From positions 186,001 to 250,000 of the forward strand of contig MU006233.1 in assembly GCA_010093685.1 (NCBI GenBank): 64,000 nucleotides of DNA, read 5' to 3'. Under the pieces are notes generated by a model. The model did not search any database and was not told where the DNA came from. It was given only the letters and a program-made list of their open reading frames with translations. This document shows positions 21,778 through 32,208 of this stretch, in pieces. The first letter of the stretch is position 1; each line of letters opens with the position of its first letter. The translations under genes and the position numbers were made by a program. Origin of the DNA: Ophiobolus disseminans (lineage: Eukaryota; Ascomycota; Dothideomycetes; Pleosporales; Phaeosphaeriaceae).

Positions 21778-24363
21778 GGTGCGATCGATAGTGACGCAGG
21801 CACTTGATAGTCTACCCTTTGACGGCGTGATCGAATTGGCCTAGGAGCTTAATCTCAACGGCGCTGCAAAGAAGCCCAGGAAGTTGGAGCGATAGAGCAA
21901 TCAGCGCAATAATCTCATGCGGGGTCCAATTGGTAGAGTGGTGGGTCCAGATTATGCAGGGCGGGCGCTGAACAGATTTCGGGTGGCAGCAGGTGTTTGG
22001 TACTCTGCGAACGCGACTGTGCGGCCTGCACAGTGGTTACACTGAGGAACAGGGTCGGCGCGCCCTTGGATAATGCGCTCAAGCAGTCGCAAGGCGTCGC
22101 GCGCACTTTTATGCGCAACAGCTAGGCGCAAGATGGCCGCAATGGTCTGAAGGCAAGGAAATGGCGTGAGGGCTCGTCCAGGCGACGACGCGTTCGTGAT
22201 AGATGAGGCGGCGCGCAATTAGTGGCGGCGCAGACAAGCTCAGCGACGACACGCGACAGTGGGTAAACAGAGGCGCGCACAGTGTCGCAACGTCGCAGTG
22301 GATACCACGGACAGTTGGCGATGCTCCGTGGCGACGATCGCGGTGAGAGTCCGGTAGCGCGGGTGGGAACAAGCGGCCTTACTCCACGTCCTGGGGCGCC
22401 GGGCGGGAATTGGGGAGGCAAAGAGACGCAAGGAAACGGTCGTCGAAAGGCTTGCCGTGTGTCCGTCAGCGCATGGCAGTGCGACGGGCGAGCGCGGCTC
22501 GGATGGGGGAGATGTCGTGAAGTCGTGAAGTGGGAGCGGAGGTGGTGGGTGATGCGGTGAAGTTGGTTGGCGTTTCGGGGAGAGCAGGAAATCGGCCGTC
22601 CCGCTAGCTGGCGCTAACCGTGACCTAGCCAACATCGACGATGTCCACCATCGAGACACCAAACCCACCCAGCGTAAAAACAACGCCCGCTCGTCCAGCG
22701 CTTAATCGCCATCGCCGTCGCCCTCGACGAGACGGCGGCTTCTCTTTGCAGCCGGCGCCGCAGCATTCCTGCGCTGTGCTGCCACCGAGCACGTGAGGCC
22801 TCTGCCACCCGTCGCCCAGCTGTCCGTTTCCGACCTACGAGTTTGACGCGTTCGCGACGCGTTTTCTCTCCGCGCCAGGCCCGATCTGGCCGCCGATGGA
22901 CCGTGCAAACCCTCAAAGAGGACAGCATGTCTGGCCCCTGCATCTGCAGCATGCACGCACACTTGTCACGACCGACATTTCGCCCACTCTCCCGCCGCCA
23001 ACACCATGCGAGCCTTGCTGAGGCTTTGGCGGGGACGCACAACGGCCGTCTCTCCGCTGCAGTTGCTTTTTGGCCTTTCCGCATGCTCCACTTCCGAGTC
23101 GAGAACGAGCAGCGACTCGCTGTGGAAGCAGCAAGACATGCCAGCTGTGCAATGTTATGCCTGAAAAGAACGTCCTGCGCAGTGTCATTCGTCCCGTCTT
23201 TCGCAACACCATGCTCCATTGCGGGTCCAATTTGCGGCTACTGCACTGCACCACTCTGGATTGTGTCTCTGGTCCTCGCTAACGCCGGCCCAGAGCATCA
23301 AACCTGCTCCAGCACTGATTTCCCAACACCTTACCAGTTGTACACAGTGCTGTTGATATCGTCGGACGCCAGTGCATCTTCGATCAACATGACCCGACGT
23401 GGGCCCTGTTTTCTCGCTTGGTCGAAATGCGAGGTAAGACGTTGAGGATCCCGCGCTTGGCTGCAAAAAAACGGCCGCAGCTGCACCTCATCACACATCA
23501 ATGTGCCCAATATCCACGAAGTGCAGGCCCATTGTCTAATCAGACATGGCACGTTCTCGTCAGCTGCTTTCGATCCTTGTAGTAATTTTCGCATTCCTCA
23601 TGAACCTACAATTGATCATGGGGCCTTCAGTGGGGTGGGGCGGTACAAGCACGAGATGCGGCTGACGATCCTGCACGCCCCCGGGTCCCTCTCAATTGCA
23701 TACCGCACCCGGGCGTAGCTACAAAGTCCATGCAAAAGGCCGCTAACGGTGCGATGTTCACCCCCGCCAAATATCTCCTCAGAGCTCTACTAGCAAGCTC
23801 ATCCGTTCTCTCTGGTGCCGATACTGTACGAGTCCAAAGATGGTCAGAGGTGCAGGAGCCACGCCGCCCAGAATTATGGCTACATATCAGCACTTGTTGA
23901 GTCAGCTCAATCGAGGAACATCCTATGTTCGATTCGGCGCAATCACCAGACAATGATCACTTTCTCGCAAATTTACAAACGTCGACGAGCGTGAAAGAGA
24001 TCAAGCATACGGGTAATACTCTAATGAAGTATATAAATGTATACTGAGTTTCTCTTTTAGCCACTCTCGAGACAGAGCATACGAGTACTTCGTATTCCAC
24101 ATTGGCTTCCTTTTGAGCCTTCCAGGAGTTGACCACTCGTTCATGAAGCATATCAGCCCCCAAATAGTGGGCAGGAATATTGTTAAGTCACGTCTTGGAA
24201 TTCACATCACGATTGCATATCTTGGGTTTGAGTCGGAACGTGTCGACATCTAGTTCCATTCATAACCGAGCTGTTCATGCCCGCAAAGCACAAACTCCAA
24301 CCTGCTACAGTATATTTTTACACTAACATAGGCGTTCGTAACACCCCAGGCTTTTCCCGATCA
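21778..24363. other. Gene-poor stretch, 2.6 kb
   Basis: No supported gene. GC-rich between about 22000 and 23200, where many long overlapping frames arise on both strands without domain content. The nearest 300 bp to 21777 should contain the promoter of the conserved unknown gene. The 24000-24360 end probably includes the 3' UTR of the small secreted protein gene. Confidence 0.5.
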
Positions 24364-25257
24364 TCATTTTGCATGAGCCTTAGCAGCCTTTTCGGCAGCT
24401 TTCGCAGCCTTGTTGTTGACCTTTGCTGCGTTGCAAGCGGCGGCCTTTTTGTCATCCACCTGGGCATCAGCGGCAGCCTTCTTGTCGTCTACCTGGGCGT
24501 CCGCGGCAGCATCAGCGGCAGCACCAGCTCCGTCAACGTCCGCGACTGCAGCAAGAATCTCGTCCTCCGAGAGATCATCCACACGGAGGCCTAGAGAGTT
24601 GATACAACCCTCGTCGTCGTTCTCATCGTTGCAAGTGTTGCCAGCGGCAGTCGCATCATCCAGTTGACCTGGCTCGAAAGTCGAAGCCTCGTTGGCGAGC
24701 AGCGGGTCGCCACCAATGGAGGCGATCTGGCGTGCGAGCTCGGAGGCAATCTCCTTGTTGAGAGCCACAGCACCTTCGCCAGCGGGATCCTGATGCTGCT
24801 GGAGAGCGGCAATTTCCGGGTTGACTGCTTGGATGCTTTCACAAGCAACCGATGCAAGACCAACCTGGCCAGTATTGCGCTCTAGAGCACGGAAAATGAG
24901 AGCGTTGGTCAAGCCATCAATATCACCAATCGCCTTAGCGTTGGTGAAGGCCTGATCAGCAGTAGCTTGTTGAAGGCAATCTGGTGTATGTGAGTATACA
25001 TGTCTGCTCAAGTCGACGAGGATGTTCATACCTGGGTCGGCAATTAGCCCAGCGCCATTCGCAGCAGCAGCGGCACCAAGGAGACCGAAGATCGCATCTT
25101 GGATGTCATCCGGGTTGTCCAGGAAGAGAAGGTCGTTCACAGCATTAACGATGTTCCTGTGTGAGTGCTCCTGAGGCACCTCACGCTTTTTCAGCATGGC
25201 AGTGGGGTGAGCAGCGGCAGCGCCAATGAGGGTAAGGGCAAGAATTGAGTGCTTCAT
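24364..25257 (-). CDS. Small secreted protein of a conserved fungal family (effector-like)
   Basis: Exons 25257-25032 and 24980-24364 give 280 aa. The 51-nt intron (GTATGA..CAG) is a multiple of three and has no stop, so an unspliced reading gives 297 aa. Splicing joins GLIADP to DCLQQATADQAF, which fits the family better. The N-terminus MKHSILALTLIGAAAAHP is a clear signal peptide. The body carries ALERNTGQVGLASVAC, VNPEIAALQQHQDPA and ELARQIASIGGDPLLA, with few cysteines, and I recognise it as a recurring secreted family of unknown function in plant-associated and other ascomycetes. The C-terminus is an Ala/Lys-rich tail containing a tandem 11-residue repeat (ADAQVDDKKAA twice) and ends AAKAHAK. 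A role at the host or substrate interface is inference. Confidence 0.8.
   Translation of the reverse strand: MKHSILALTLIGAAAAHPTAMLKKREVPQEHSHRNIVNAVNDLLFLDNPDDIQDAIFGLLGAAAAANGAGLIADPGMNILVDLSRHVYSHTPDCLQQATADQAFTNAKAIGDIDGLTNALIFRALERNTGQVGLASVACESIQAVNPEIAALQQHQDPAGEGAVALNKEIASELARQIASIGGDPLLANEASTFEPGQLDDATAAGNTCNDENDDEGCINSLGLRVDDLSEDEILAAVADVDGAGAAADAAADAQVDDKKAAADAQVDDKKAAACNAAKVNNKAAKAAEKAAKAHAK
24981..25031 (-). other. Stop-free 51-nt intron inside the small secreted protein gene
   Basis: Begins GTATGA and ends ACACCAG on the minus strand. It is exactly 51 nt and contains no in-frame stop, so retention would insert 17 residues without breaking the protein. Confidence 0.7.
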
Positions 25258-26923
25258 ATTGAAATTCGTTTGTTCGATCGTCTAAGATAGTGAACGTAGA
25301 AATGTAATATTAAGTTTGGAATGGACCGGCCGATCGATCACCAGGAACGATTAGAAGTGAAGTTGGATAAAGAAGAGTGAACGACTTGAACGGACAACGA
25401 AAGACTTGCTGATGATAAACAACTACCTTCCAGCAGCGACGCATTATTCTTATATACACCCGGAGTGGTACGCAGCCATGCTATGAAGTTCCAAGCTCCA
25501 TGCCTTGACACCTGTGCCTGGCGGCTCCCGTCACCGTGCTCGTTGGCGATCTGGCGGAGCTTGTCGCATGATGGATGCCCCTGGATCCTGAGGCTCGTTC
25601 CTGCAGCCTGAGGATCGATTAAGACGGGTGTCTAACGTGATGTGGTGGAGGCAAAATTGGTGACTGACGTTGATTGGTGGTAATGCGCCAAGGCCTCGGG
25701 ACGAACGATGAGACGATGCCGAAGTTTGGAGACGTCGTCTGCCTCACGTCTGTCTAGACACGACAACACTGCACTATATGCGCGCTTGCTAACTTTTGTC
25801 TAGGGCGAATGCATCATCTCGTCATGGGAATTCATCGCGAGCCTCCCGAGGTCAGTTGACCGCCTTCCACAAATGTCTAAACCTAGGTGTGCTAAGAATG
25901 CACTCGATACCTAGGTACCTCCGTTTACCACACCCTGTGACTCCCACAACCTCGTACAACGTCATACTGCACCAATATTGGCATCAGAGCAGCGTGAGAA
26001 GTTCAACATCGGTTCTACCGGGGTGGGTGCTACTAATGGGGCGTAAAAGACCGTCTGCCTTGCACGTCGATCATATTCATGCCAACGAGGATAGGAGTGC
26101 GGAGAACCTACGGCATTCAAGTGCCGGGTTTACATTGCTTCCAAATGTTCATGAGGGTCGTTATCGTCAGGCGTCTGAGTGTGTTGATATTCTCGTCGCA
26201 CGCGCGCGTTGTGAAGCGGAACCTTTTAATCAGATGGCATAGTCGCTGGTTCCTAAGCTGCGTACGGGCAACTACGCTACAACCGCCGATTTTCCGGAAT
26301 TTGGGGTTCCCGATTGCTATCGCCGATCCTGTACCTTATATTGAAGGTCCTGTTAATATCACAGCCTGCGGAATGTTCGACGCCAGAGCATGGTTCTACT
26401 TCATCTCTGTGCTGAGACTAGTTTGAAGTCCTCCCAATATTACCCATCACTATAGCCGCCTGCTACTAGACGCTACATGTCTCGGGACATCTGACTCGAG
26501 GCATAGGGTGACCTCACCTCAATTGAGCTACATGACGAGCGTTGAGACCCGTTTTGGCTCTATGACAGCAGAACCCCTGGTTTGACATCCGCAGGAGAAC
26601 GTTCAGCAAACCGGTCTCGCCAGAGCTACTTCGTTGTACCCGAGCCCACGGCTGTGCACGCACGCATCATCATTGTCATCGCCAGTATTTGGCATGAGAG
26701 CCGCCTGAATTTAGTAATAAGACGGATAGAGACTTGCCCTCCATTTTAGACACACTGCCAATCTTTTACTACAGTCGCGCCCTCCGCTCCAAGCTGTGCT
26801 GCTTCAAATCGACCCTCCAATTCGAAACATTTCGCTATTCAGCCGACAGTCGTACACTGGTCATACTACCTGCTCACCACCATCCGCATCGATTTTGCCT
26901 TTTCGGGCACGAACACGGACGAC
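25258..26923. other. Intergenic, divergent promoter region
   Basis: 1.7 kb separating the secreted protein gene (-) and the CRIB-like gene (+). It holds the TATA-like box at 25449-25456 and two ACCTAGGT palindromes (about 25881 and 25909). Open frames near 25800-26430 have no recognisable content. Confidence 0.5.
25449..25456 (-). promoter_or_regulatory. Probable TATA box of the small secreted protein gene
   Basis: Minus-strand TATATAAG lies about 190 bp upstream of the ATG at 25257. The distance leaves room for a long 5' UTR. Identified by sequence only. Confidence 0.4.
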
Positions 26924-27895
26924 ATGGCTAAAATCAAACCAATGGTTATCTCTGGCCCTATGGATGCGAAGCATGTCGGTGGTGTCAATGTAATGAGCGG
27001 CATACAACAATCGGGGATCGACAGCTACTTCAAAAATACCACCTTAGAGCCAGACGAAACGCCATCGCACACGTTTGTCGCTACGGGCAAGATCGAAGTA
27101 CCGAAAAGATCAGACACTATCACCAATACCATACGACGGCCGAGCCTATCAATCAAACGAAGCCTTTCAAGGCTACGGAGGTCGTCCATTTCGCAGATCC
27201 ATGACCTAGATCGCAAAATCGAACCCGAGCATCAGAACGAAACATCAATTTCAAGGACTGAGAGCACAAAGACGCATAGATCACTCAGGATGCAGTCGAG
27301 CATATCGCGCCTGCGACAGAGGGTCGGATTGGATAGAGATCTACATTCAAATTCTTCCCCTCCCAAGGTTGTCAATCCGGAGCTGGAAATCACACCACAC
27401 CCGTTGCGGAAAGACTCCCCTCCGCTGAGAGCTCAGCAAGCAATATCGCGTTTCACGTCACGCTCAGCGTCTACCACGCCGGAGCCGAAGCCGACGATGG
27501 CAAGCCATATGATGCAACGGCAGACCTCGATAGTCCAAAGACAGCCTTCTTTCATCCAGGGACGACATGCGCCTGTGGAGCGGAAACCATACATTCCACA
27601 ACAAAGACCCGCTACGGCTGAACGGAAGACGTCCTCAGCGCACATACCAGCTGCAACAAGAGTGCAGCCACCCACGAGGCCAAAGCGTGTTGACTCTGGC
27701 ACAGCTATCGACCTTAAAGAGCTACCAACGAACGAGCGGCCGCTAGGTTTCCAAGCAATTTTGGCAGTACAAAGTTTTGAGGACCGGATGAAGCATTACG
27801 AAAGAGCACGAGACTACTGGGCGCATGCGGAGCACGGCTTAGCAGAATGGACGCACGCCGCTGTTGCACCACGGGTGGTGGCTATTCGTGCCTGA
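26924..27895 (+). CDS. Basic Ser/Arg-rich protein with CRIB-like N-terminal motif
   Basis: Single exon, 323 aa, unrecognised as a whole. Residues 9-22 read ISGPMDAKHVGGVN, which resembles the first half of the CRIB/PBD motif (I-S-x-P-x-x-F-x-H-x-x-H-V-G) that binds Cdc42/Rac GTPases. The aromatic residue is missing here and the second His is replaced by Gly, so binding is uncertain. Residues about 65-150 contain repeated basic Ser blocks (RRPSLSIKRSLSRLRRSS, RMQSSISRLRQR), potential kinase sites and membrane-binding patches. The last 55 residues (LGFQAILAVQSFEDRMKHYERARDYW, overlapping into WAHAEHGLAEW) look like a helix rich in aromatics. No signal peptide or membrane segment is visible. A role in polarity or GTPase signalling would be inference from the one motif. 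Confidence 0.65.
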   Translation: MAKIKPMVISGPMDAKHVGGVNVMSGIQQSGIDSYFKNTTLEPDETPSHTFVATGKIEVPKRSDTITNTIRRPSLSIKRSLSRLRRSSISQIHDLDRKIEPEHQNETSISRTESTKTHRSLRMQSSISRLRQRVGLDRDLHSNSSPPKVVNPELEITPHPLRKDSPPLRAQQAISRFTSRSASTTPEPKPTMASHMMQRQTSIVQRQPSFIQGRHAPVERKPYIPQQRPATAERKTSSAHIPAATRVQPPTRPKRVDSGTAIDLKELPTNERPLGFQAILAVQSFEDRMKHYERARDYWAHAEHGLAEWTHAAVAPRVVAIRA

Positions 27896-28313
27896 GCGAG
27901 TTATTATCGATACGGTGACCACGATAATGCTCATGATCAGCGCTAAATGTACTAGCAATCTGTTTTCCCCGCCTCATACCCCTGTCGAATCTTTTTTGAG
28001 CGTGTTCTTTGTAATTGCGCTGGTCGCCAAATTGATGTTTGCAATGATCTATTCTCTGCATGACTGGTGAGAACCTTGGAAGTGTCGCAAGATTGGTATC
28101 ACGAGAACGAGTGTGCAATATCAGGACCGCACACATTCTCAAGGTACCGGGATTTCTTTTTGGTTGTGGTGTACTTATTGGATAGTAGGCGTCTTTGGAG
28201 CTAGATCTTAGTACGTGGCTAGGGGGGAAGGCTACCATGGTTCTGATCTTGGGGCCTAAGGATGATAACTTATCGTAACACGTACAAAAGACTGCTCCGC
28301 ACACATCCACATT

Positions 28314-28353
28314 TCCTCCTCCTCCTCCTCCTCCTCCTCCTCCTCCTCCTCCT
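28314..28353 (+). repeat. (TCC)n microsatellite
   Basis: About 13 uninterrupted TCC units, 140 bp upstream of the ATG of pseudogene copy C. Such pyrimidine tracts are length-variable by polymerase slippage. Confidence 0.95.
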
Positions 28354-28485
28354 TATACAGCACACTCCTCATACAGCACACCTGGAGACAGCACACTCCT
28401 CGTACAACACACCTAGGTATTGCATCCTCCCCGACCTCACACGATATCTTCCCTGAACGGTATCCTCCTCATACAGCATACTCAT
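28354..28485 (+). repeat. Imperfect short tandem repeat, CTCCTCATACAGCACA-like
   Basis: Directly follows the TCC tract. Variants such as ATACAGCACACTCCT, GACAGCACACTCCT, GTACAACACACCT and CTCCTCATACAGCATACT recur over about 130 bp. They look like a decayed minisatellite derived from, or expanded next to, the microsatellite. Confidence 0.6.
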
Positions 28486-28492
28486 AATCAAG

Positions 28493-29496
28493 ATGCCAGC
28501 TAAACATCAAAACGCCGCGGGCATCCCATTCAGAGGCAACAAGAAGTCGAAGAGAGTCGCTTGGCTCACACCGGCCAAACAAGACGCCACATCCACTCGA
28601 AATCAAGCCAAATCGCCGCTACTCCAACTCCCTCCCGAGCTGCGCAATCAAATTTTCGAGCATGCTTTAGCGCCACCAGAAGGCCTGCACCACCGCTTTG
28701 CCGAAAACACAGTCTCTCGCTTATACTCCAAGCTAAAGCCCTCGCCTAAGGGAAAAGGGCTCAACTTCACGCTTGAAGCCAATCAGCTCAAGTACACATG
28801 TCGGCAGCTTTGGTACGAAACTAAAAGTTATGCCCTCGAATTCAACACTTTGAACTTCACACACACACGAGTTGGGCACACCCCTCTGCTGCAGATCAAG
28901 CGATTGCATTTCTGAGCCAGGTAAATCCCCAGAGATTGAAGTGGCTCCACCACGTCACGATTGCCTTGACTCCCTGCCTTGAGAAGGAGAAATGGGCGGC
29001 CATACCCCCATGCCTGGATTCAGAGTGCGAATATCCGGATTGCATGGAAATTCAGGAATGGCAGGACAACTATCGCAGCATTCCCCCACTCCTCAAGTTT
29101 GCCCGCCTTCACCCGGACATACAATTCGACTTCACCATCATGCTCTCTCCGCATGATTGCCCACGCTCTGTGCCAAGCACTTGGCCCCTTGTAACTGCAA
29201 TCTGCTCGCTCTTGATTGCTTTCCGGGACAAGGAGCAAGAAGTACAGGAGCGACGCTTTTGGGACAACGAAGATGGAAATCAAGAGTTAAAGAAGAAGCT
29301 GCAAGATGGTGAGCAATTCGAGGTGCTTGATGCAGCCAATGTCCACTTTCGCATACCGAAAGATTGGTTTGACGAGACATTCATCAGAATGGATTGCGAG
29401 ACGCAAACGGAGTTGGAGTGGGTGGAAGACTATTTCGCGGGTGGAGTAGATGGGTTTGTGGATTGCGTAAGGCTATGGGTGGAGGATGGGTTTTGA
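28493..29496 (+). pseudogene. LPxELRN (2EXR-like) family protein, copy C, frameshifted
   Basis: ATG at 28493 opens a frame with a basic N-terminus (FRGNKKSKRVAW), then LLQLPPELRNQIFEHALAPPEGL and the family core ANQLKYTCRQLWYETKSY. That frame stops at 28915. Before the stop, the next frame takes over in family-like sequence (AADQAIAFLSQ, then QRLKWLHHVTIAL) and runs to 29496, ending LWVEDGF. The change of frame must fall between about 28858 and 28885, at or next to a CACACACAC dinucleotide run. A 2-nt slip there would explain it. No GT..AG intron of sensible length can join the two frames. Original length would be about 334 residues. First of three consecutive same-strand family loci. Confidence 0.75.
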
Positions 29497-31031
29497 TGAA
29501 GTAGACTGATATGGCTGGGATCACCGCATAGAACATGAGCACTGGATACATAATAATTTTCCAAATGCATTTGCCATACAACCTTGTTAATATGCTCGTC
29601 CATTTACATCATCACACAACTCGGCTCGCTATGCCACCTACTCGGTTTTCCCTGCTTGTAGTTCCAAACCCACACTTCTCCTTTAGCCCAGCCATCCTTC
29701 TTTTGCTTTTCATATTGCTCAAGCGTTTTACTCTCTTTTCCTGATAGCTTGGCTATGTGGTTGGGACAAACGCCGTCAACGCTCTCCTGTACGACTCGCG
29801 GTACCGCGCAGTTCTTGTTGCACTTGCTTGACGAACTACTCTCAGTGCAGTCTTTACGATCGAACTCGCGCTTGCGGCACCTTTTCCATTATACTGTTCA
29901 CTCGGTGCACATGCTATTTGGTTGTTTAGAGTGTATTTAATGCAAAGTTAGCGTATGATTGCAGAGGGTTGTAGAGGCCCTATGTCCGCAAAGACTTTTG
30001 AATGCAATTGTTGTGAATGCGGGTGACGCAATGACTTGAAATGTGATGTGTCCTTGATTATGTGAACATTGCTCGACCTCAGTAGCCGCAGCTCGAATAT
30101 GGAATGCCCGTTGTGGTGTTGCTCAGGCGATTCGAGTACTGTCGCTCCCAAGCGTACAACACAAGCTTTACGTGACCTTGATTTCATCATGTATCCTAGA
30201 CTACCGGTGACGTTCACGGGTCCTGTCATATTGGAACGCGATAATTAAGCCCTACAACTCATAGCAGCGGTCCGTACGCTCGTGGCTTCCAATTTTAAGT
30301 TCTGTTGGACCCACTTGAAGAGCACGCCGCCTCCTCGACTGGGGTTGCAAAAAGGACGTGAAGTATGCTGTCATATTACGGTATGTTGATGACTATTTGG
30401 AGTTGTTGTTTTGCATCAAATGCATGGAGGCGAAAGCAGCGGCCAACTTGTCAGGTTCTGGGGTGGCTTACGTGTCGCTAGCGTCATGCGCCCAGGCCAC
30501 CTACACCTTCAAAAGCTTGGAAATAACGGACGACATCGACTCAGACCTCCTCAGTGATCACGAGGCTCTCTGGTCTAGCACCATGTAATTTTCTGAGATT
30601 GGGAGGCAACCGGAGAACGTTCCTTTCGACGGATATCGCCGTTGATGGGGACCTCAAATTTCTGCAGGCTTACTTTTGGCAGACGGCTTTTGAGAAGGGT
30701 GCAGGTGAGGTGAAAGGATGTAGGCGTGGGTGTTATTTGGATTTATCTGCGTCATTATACTGAAGCGTTTGTGCGACTTACAGAGGGCGCAATCATGTCT
30801 TGTTATTGTACAATCTGCTCGACATCGGGTGATATTGTAATGGCGGTTAAACAGGCTATTCTTGGGGCCAGGTGAGAGACAATAGCAATCTAAGGTAACT
30901 GGATACTAGTAGCTCCCGAGTACTCCACCCACTTTGCTTCGAATCCTACTCACCACAACCATCTTTTCATATCAACCCCACCAAACGTCATCGCAAACCA
31001 CCCACATTTTCAATACTATCGCCAATCCGCC
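29497..31031. other. Intergenic, 1.5 kb
   Basis: No supported gene between family copies C and D. An open frame at 30358-30588 contains RYVDDYLE, which recalls the reverse-transcriptase YxDD box, but no other transposon motif surrounds it. AT-rich and degenerate overall. Confidence 0.5.
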
Positions 31032-31814
31032 ATGGCTGATCCAATACTCTCACTCCCCGGCGAATTACGCAACAGAATCTATCAGTTCTTACTCTTTGGA
31101 GAGGACGGATTGGATTACGTCGAAGATCGTCATAGAGTAGGCTGGCTTTGCCTGCGAAAGTCACGAAAAAGCGCAGATGCCAGCGAGCATCATCTTGCGC
31201 ACGGCCGTATCTTTGCCAATCAATTTCAGTTCGTATGCAAACAGCTGCGATGCGAAACCAAGACCCTCGCGATCCGCTACAACGCTATCAATTTCCCTGA
31301 TCAACACACGACAATGATATCCGCCTTCTTGAAAAGCCTACCCGTCAGGTTTCACGGCGCTATCAAACATCTCAGTATCTCCCCCATAGATGCAGGATAA
31401 GAGCCGGCCATCGCACCCGAAGTCCTCAATTTTTGTCTCGATCAACCTAACTGCACGCTGCGCTTCAATCACCCCTCGATCTTTTCGTCAACCGCACTCC
31501 GCCTGATCTTCACCGCGTTTCTTGTAAAGCACGAGATGCGAGGTGAGACAACCTTCGTGCAGAAGTTGTCCCACACGACTCATGCGCAGGACCGTTTACT
31601 TTGGTTACTGAGGACGAAGGTGGCCAGCGACCCAGTCCCATCGGTCCCATCGAACATCGTTTTCTACCTTTGCGACAAAATCCTTGACGAAGAAGCGTTC
31701 AAAAAGGCATGCCAATGGGGTACTATAACTCGCATCTTGCTCATACCCTCGCTTACCAACGGTGTGGATGATCTGATTATGGTAGCAAAAGACCTTTATG
31801 ATAATGGCTTCTGA
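31032..31814 (+). pseudogene. LPxELRN (2EXR-like) family protein, copy D, in-frame stop
   Basis: ATG at 31032 begins MADPILSLPGELRNRIYQFLLFGEDGL, followed by the core block ANQFQFVCKQLRCETKTLAIRYN. A TAA at 31398-31400 interrupts after SPIDAG. The same frame then stays open for 137 codons (EPAIAPEVLNFCLDQ, LRFNHPSIFSST, LLWLLRTKV) to the normal end KDLYDNGF at 31814. One substitution would restore a 260-residue protein, close to the 268 aa of intact copy B. No splice pair removes the stop cleanly. Either a recent pseudogene, a sequencing error, or a stop-containing allele. Confidence 0.75.
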
Positions 31815-32208
31815 TGAGCACAGGGATGGACTGACGACTTGCCGATCTTAAGGATGTTTGATAGGAAGACACGACGAGAGCATGGAAATGGGTGGCTCAC
31901 TGGATTTTGGTAGTCATGTGAAAGGTGCAGCGAAACACATACTGGGAGGAATTATGCCGCATTAAGATACGTTTTGCGTAGGGCGCTTGGAGCCAGAAAT
32001 CATTCATTTGTTATTAGGACAATCTAATTATCGGCCCGAGCAGCTTTACTATTTTCATTCTATTCGAATTGTTCGTCTTGGCTTAGATAGGCACGAGTTC
32101 TTTTCGTAGACAATGTCTTGGTACCCTATAGCTTAGTGAAAGCGGATTAAATAGTGGGACTTGGGTGGAAGTGAGAGCAATCGCGTTTTCCTTACTCCGC
32201 TGTTGGCA
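31815..32208. other. Intergenic between family copies D and E
   Basis: About 390 bp, AT-rich. If copy E once had its LPxELRN start here, it is no longer recognisable in any frame. Confidence 0.45.

Larger units (their letters stand above)
27896..28492. other. Intergenic region with microsatellite and degenerate repeats
   Basis: About 600 bp upstream of pseudogene copy C. No coding sequence is supported. It contains the (TCC)n microsatellite at 28314-28353 and imperfect ATACAGCACACTCCT-like repeats to about 28490. Confidence 0.6.

Noticed and set aside
22614..23445. Overlapping frames of 200 codons on both strands
   Set aside because: GC-rich intergenic sequence; no domains and mutually exclusive frames.
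28860..28915. Intron joining the two frames of copy C
   Set aside because: The only GT..AG pair in the right place is about 24 nt, too short for a fungal intron.
30358..30588. RYVDDYLE resembling the reverse-transcriptase YxDD box
   Set aside because: No other RT, RNase H, integrase or repeat signature nearby; a short chance match.
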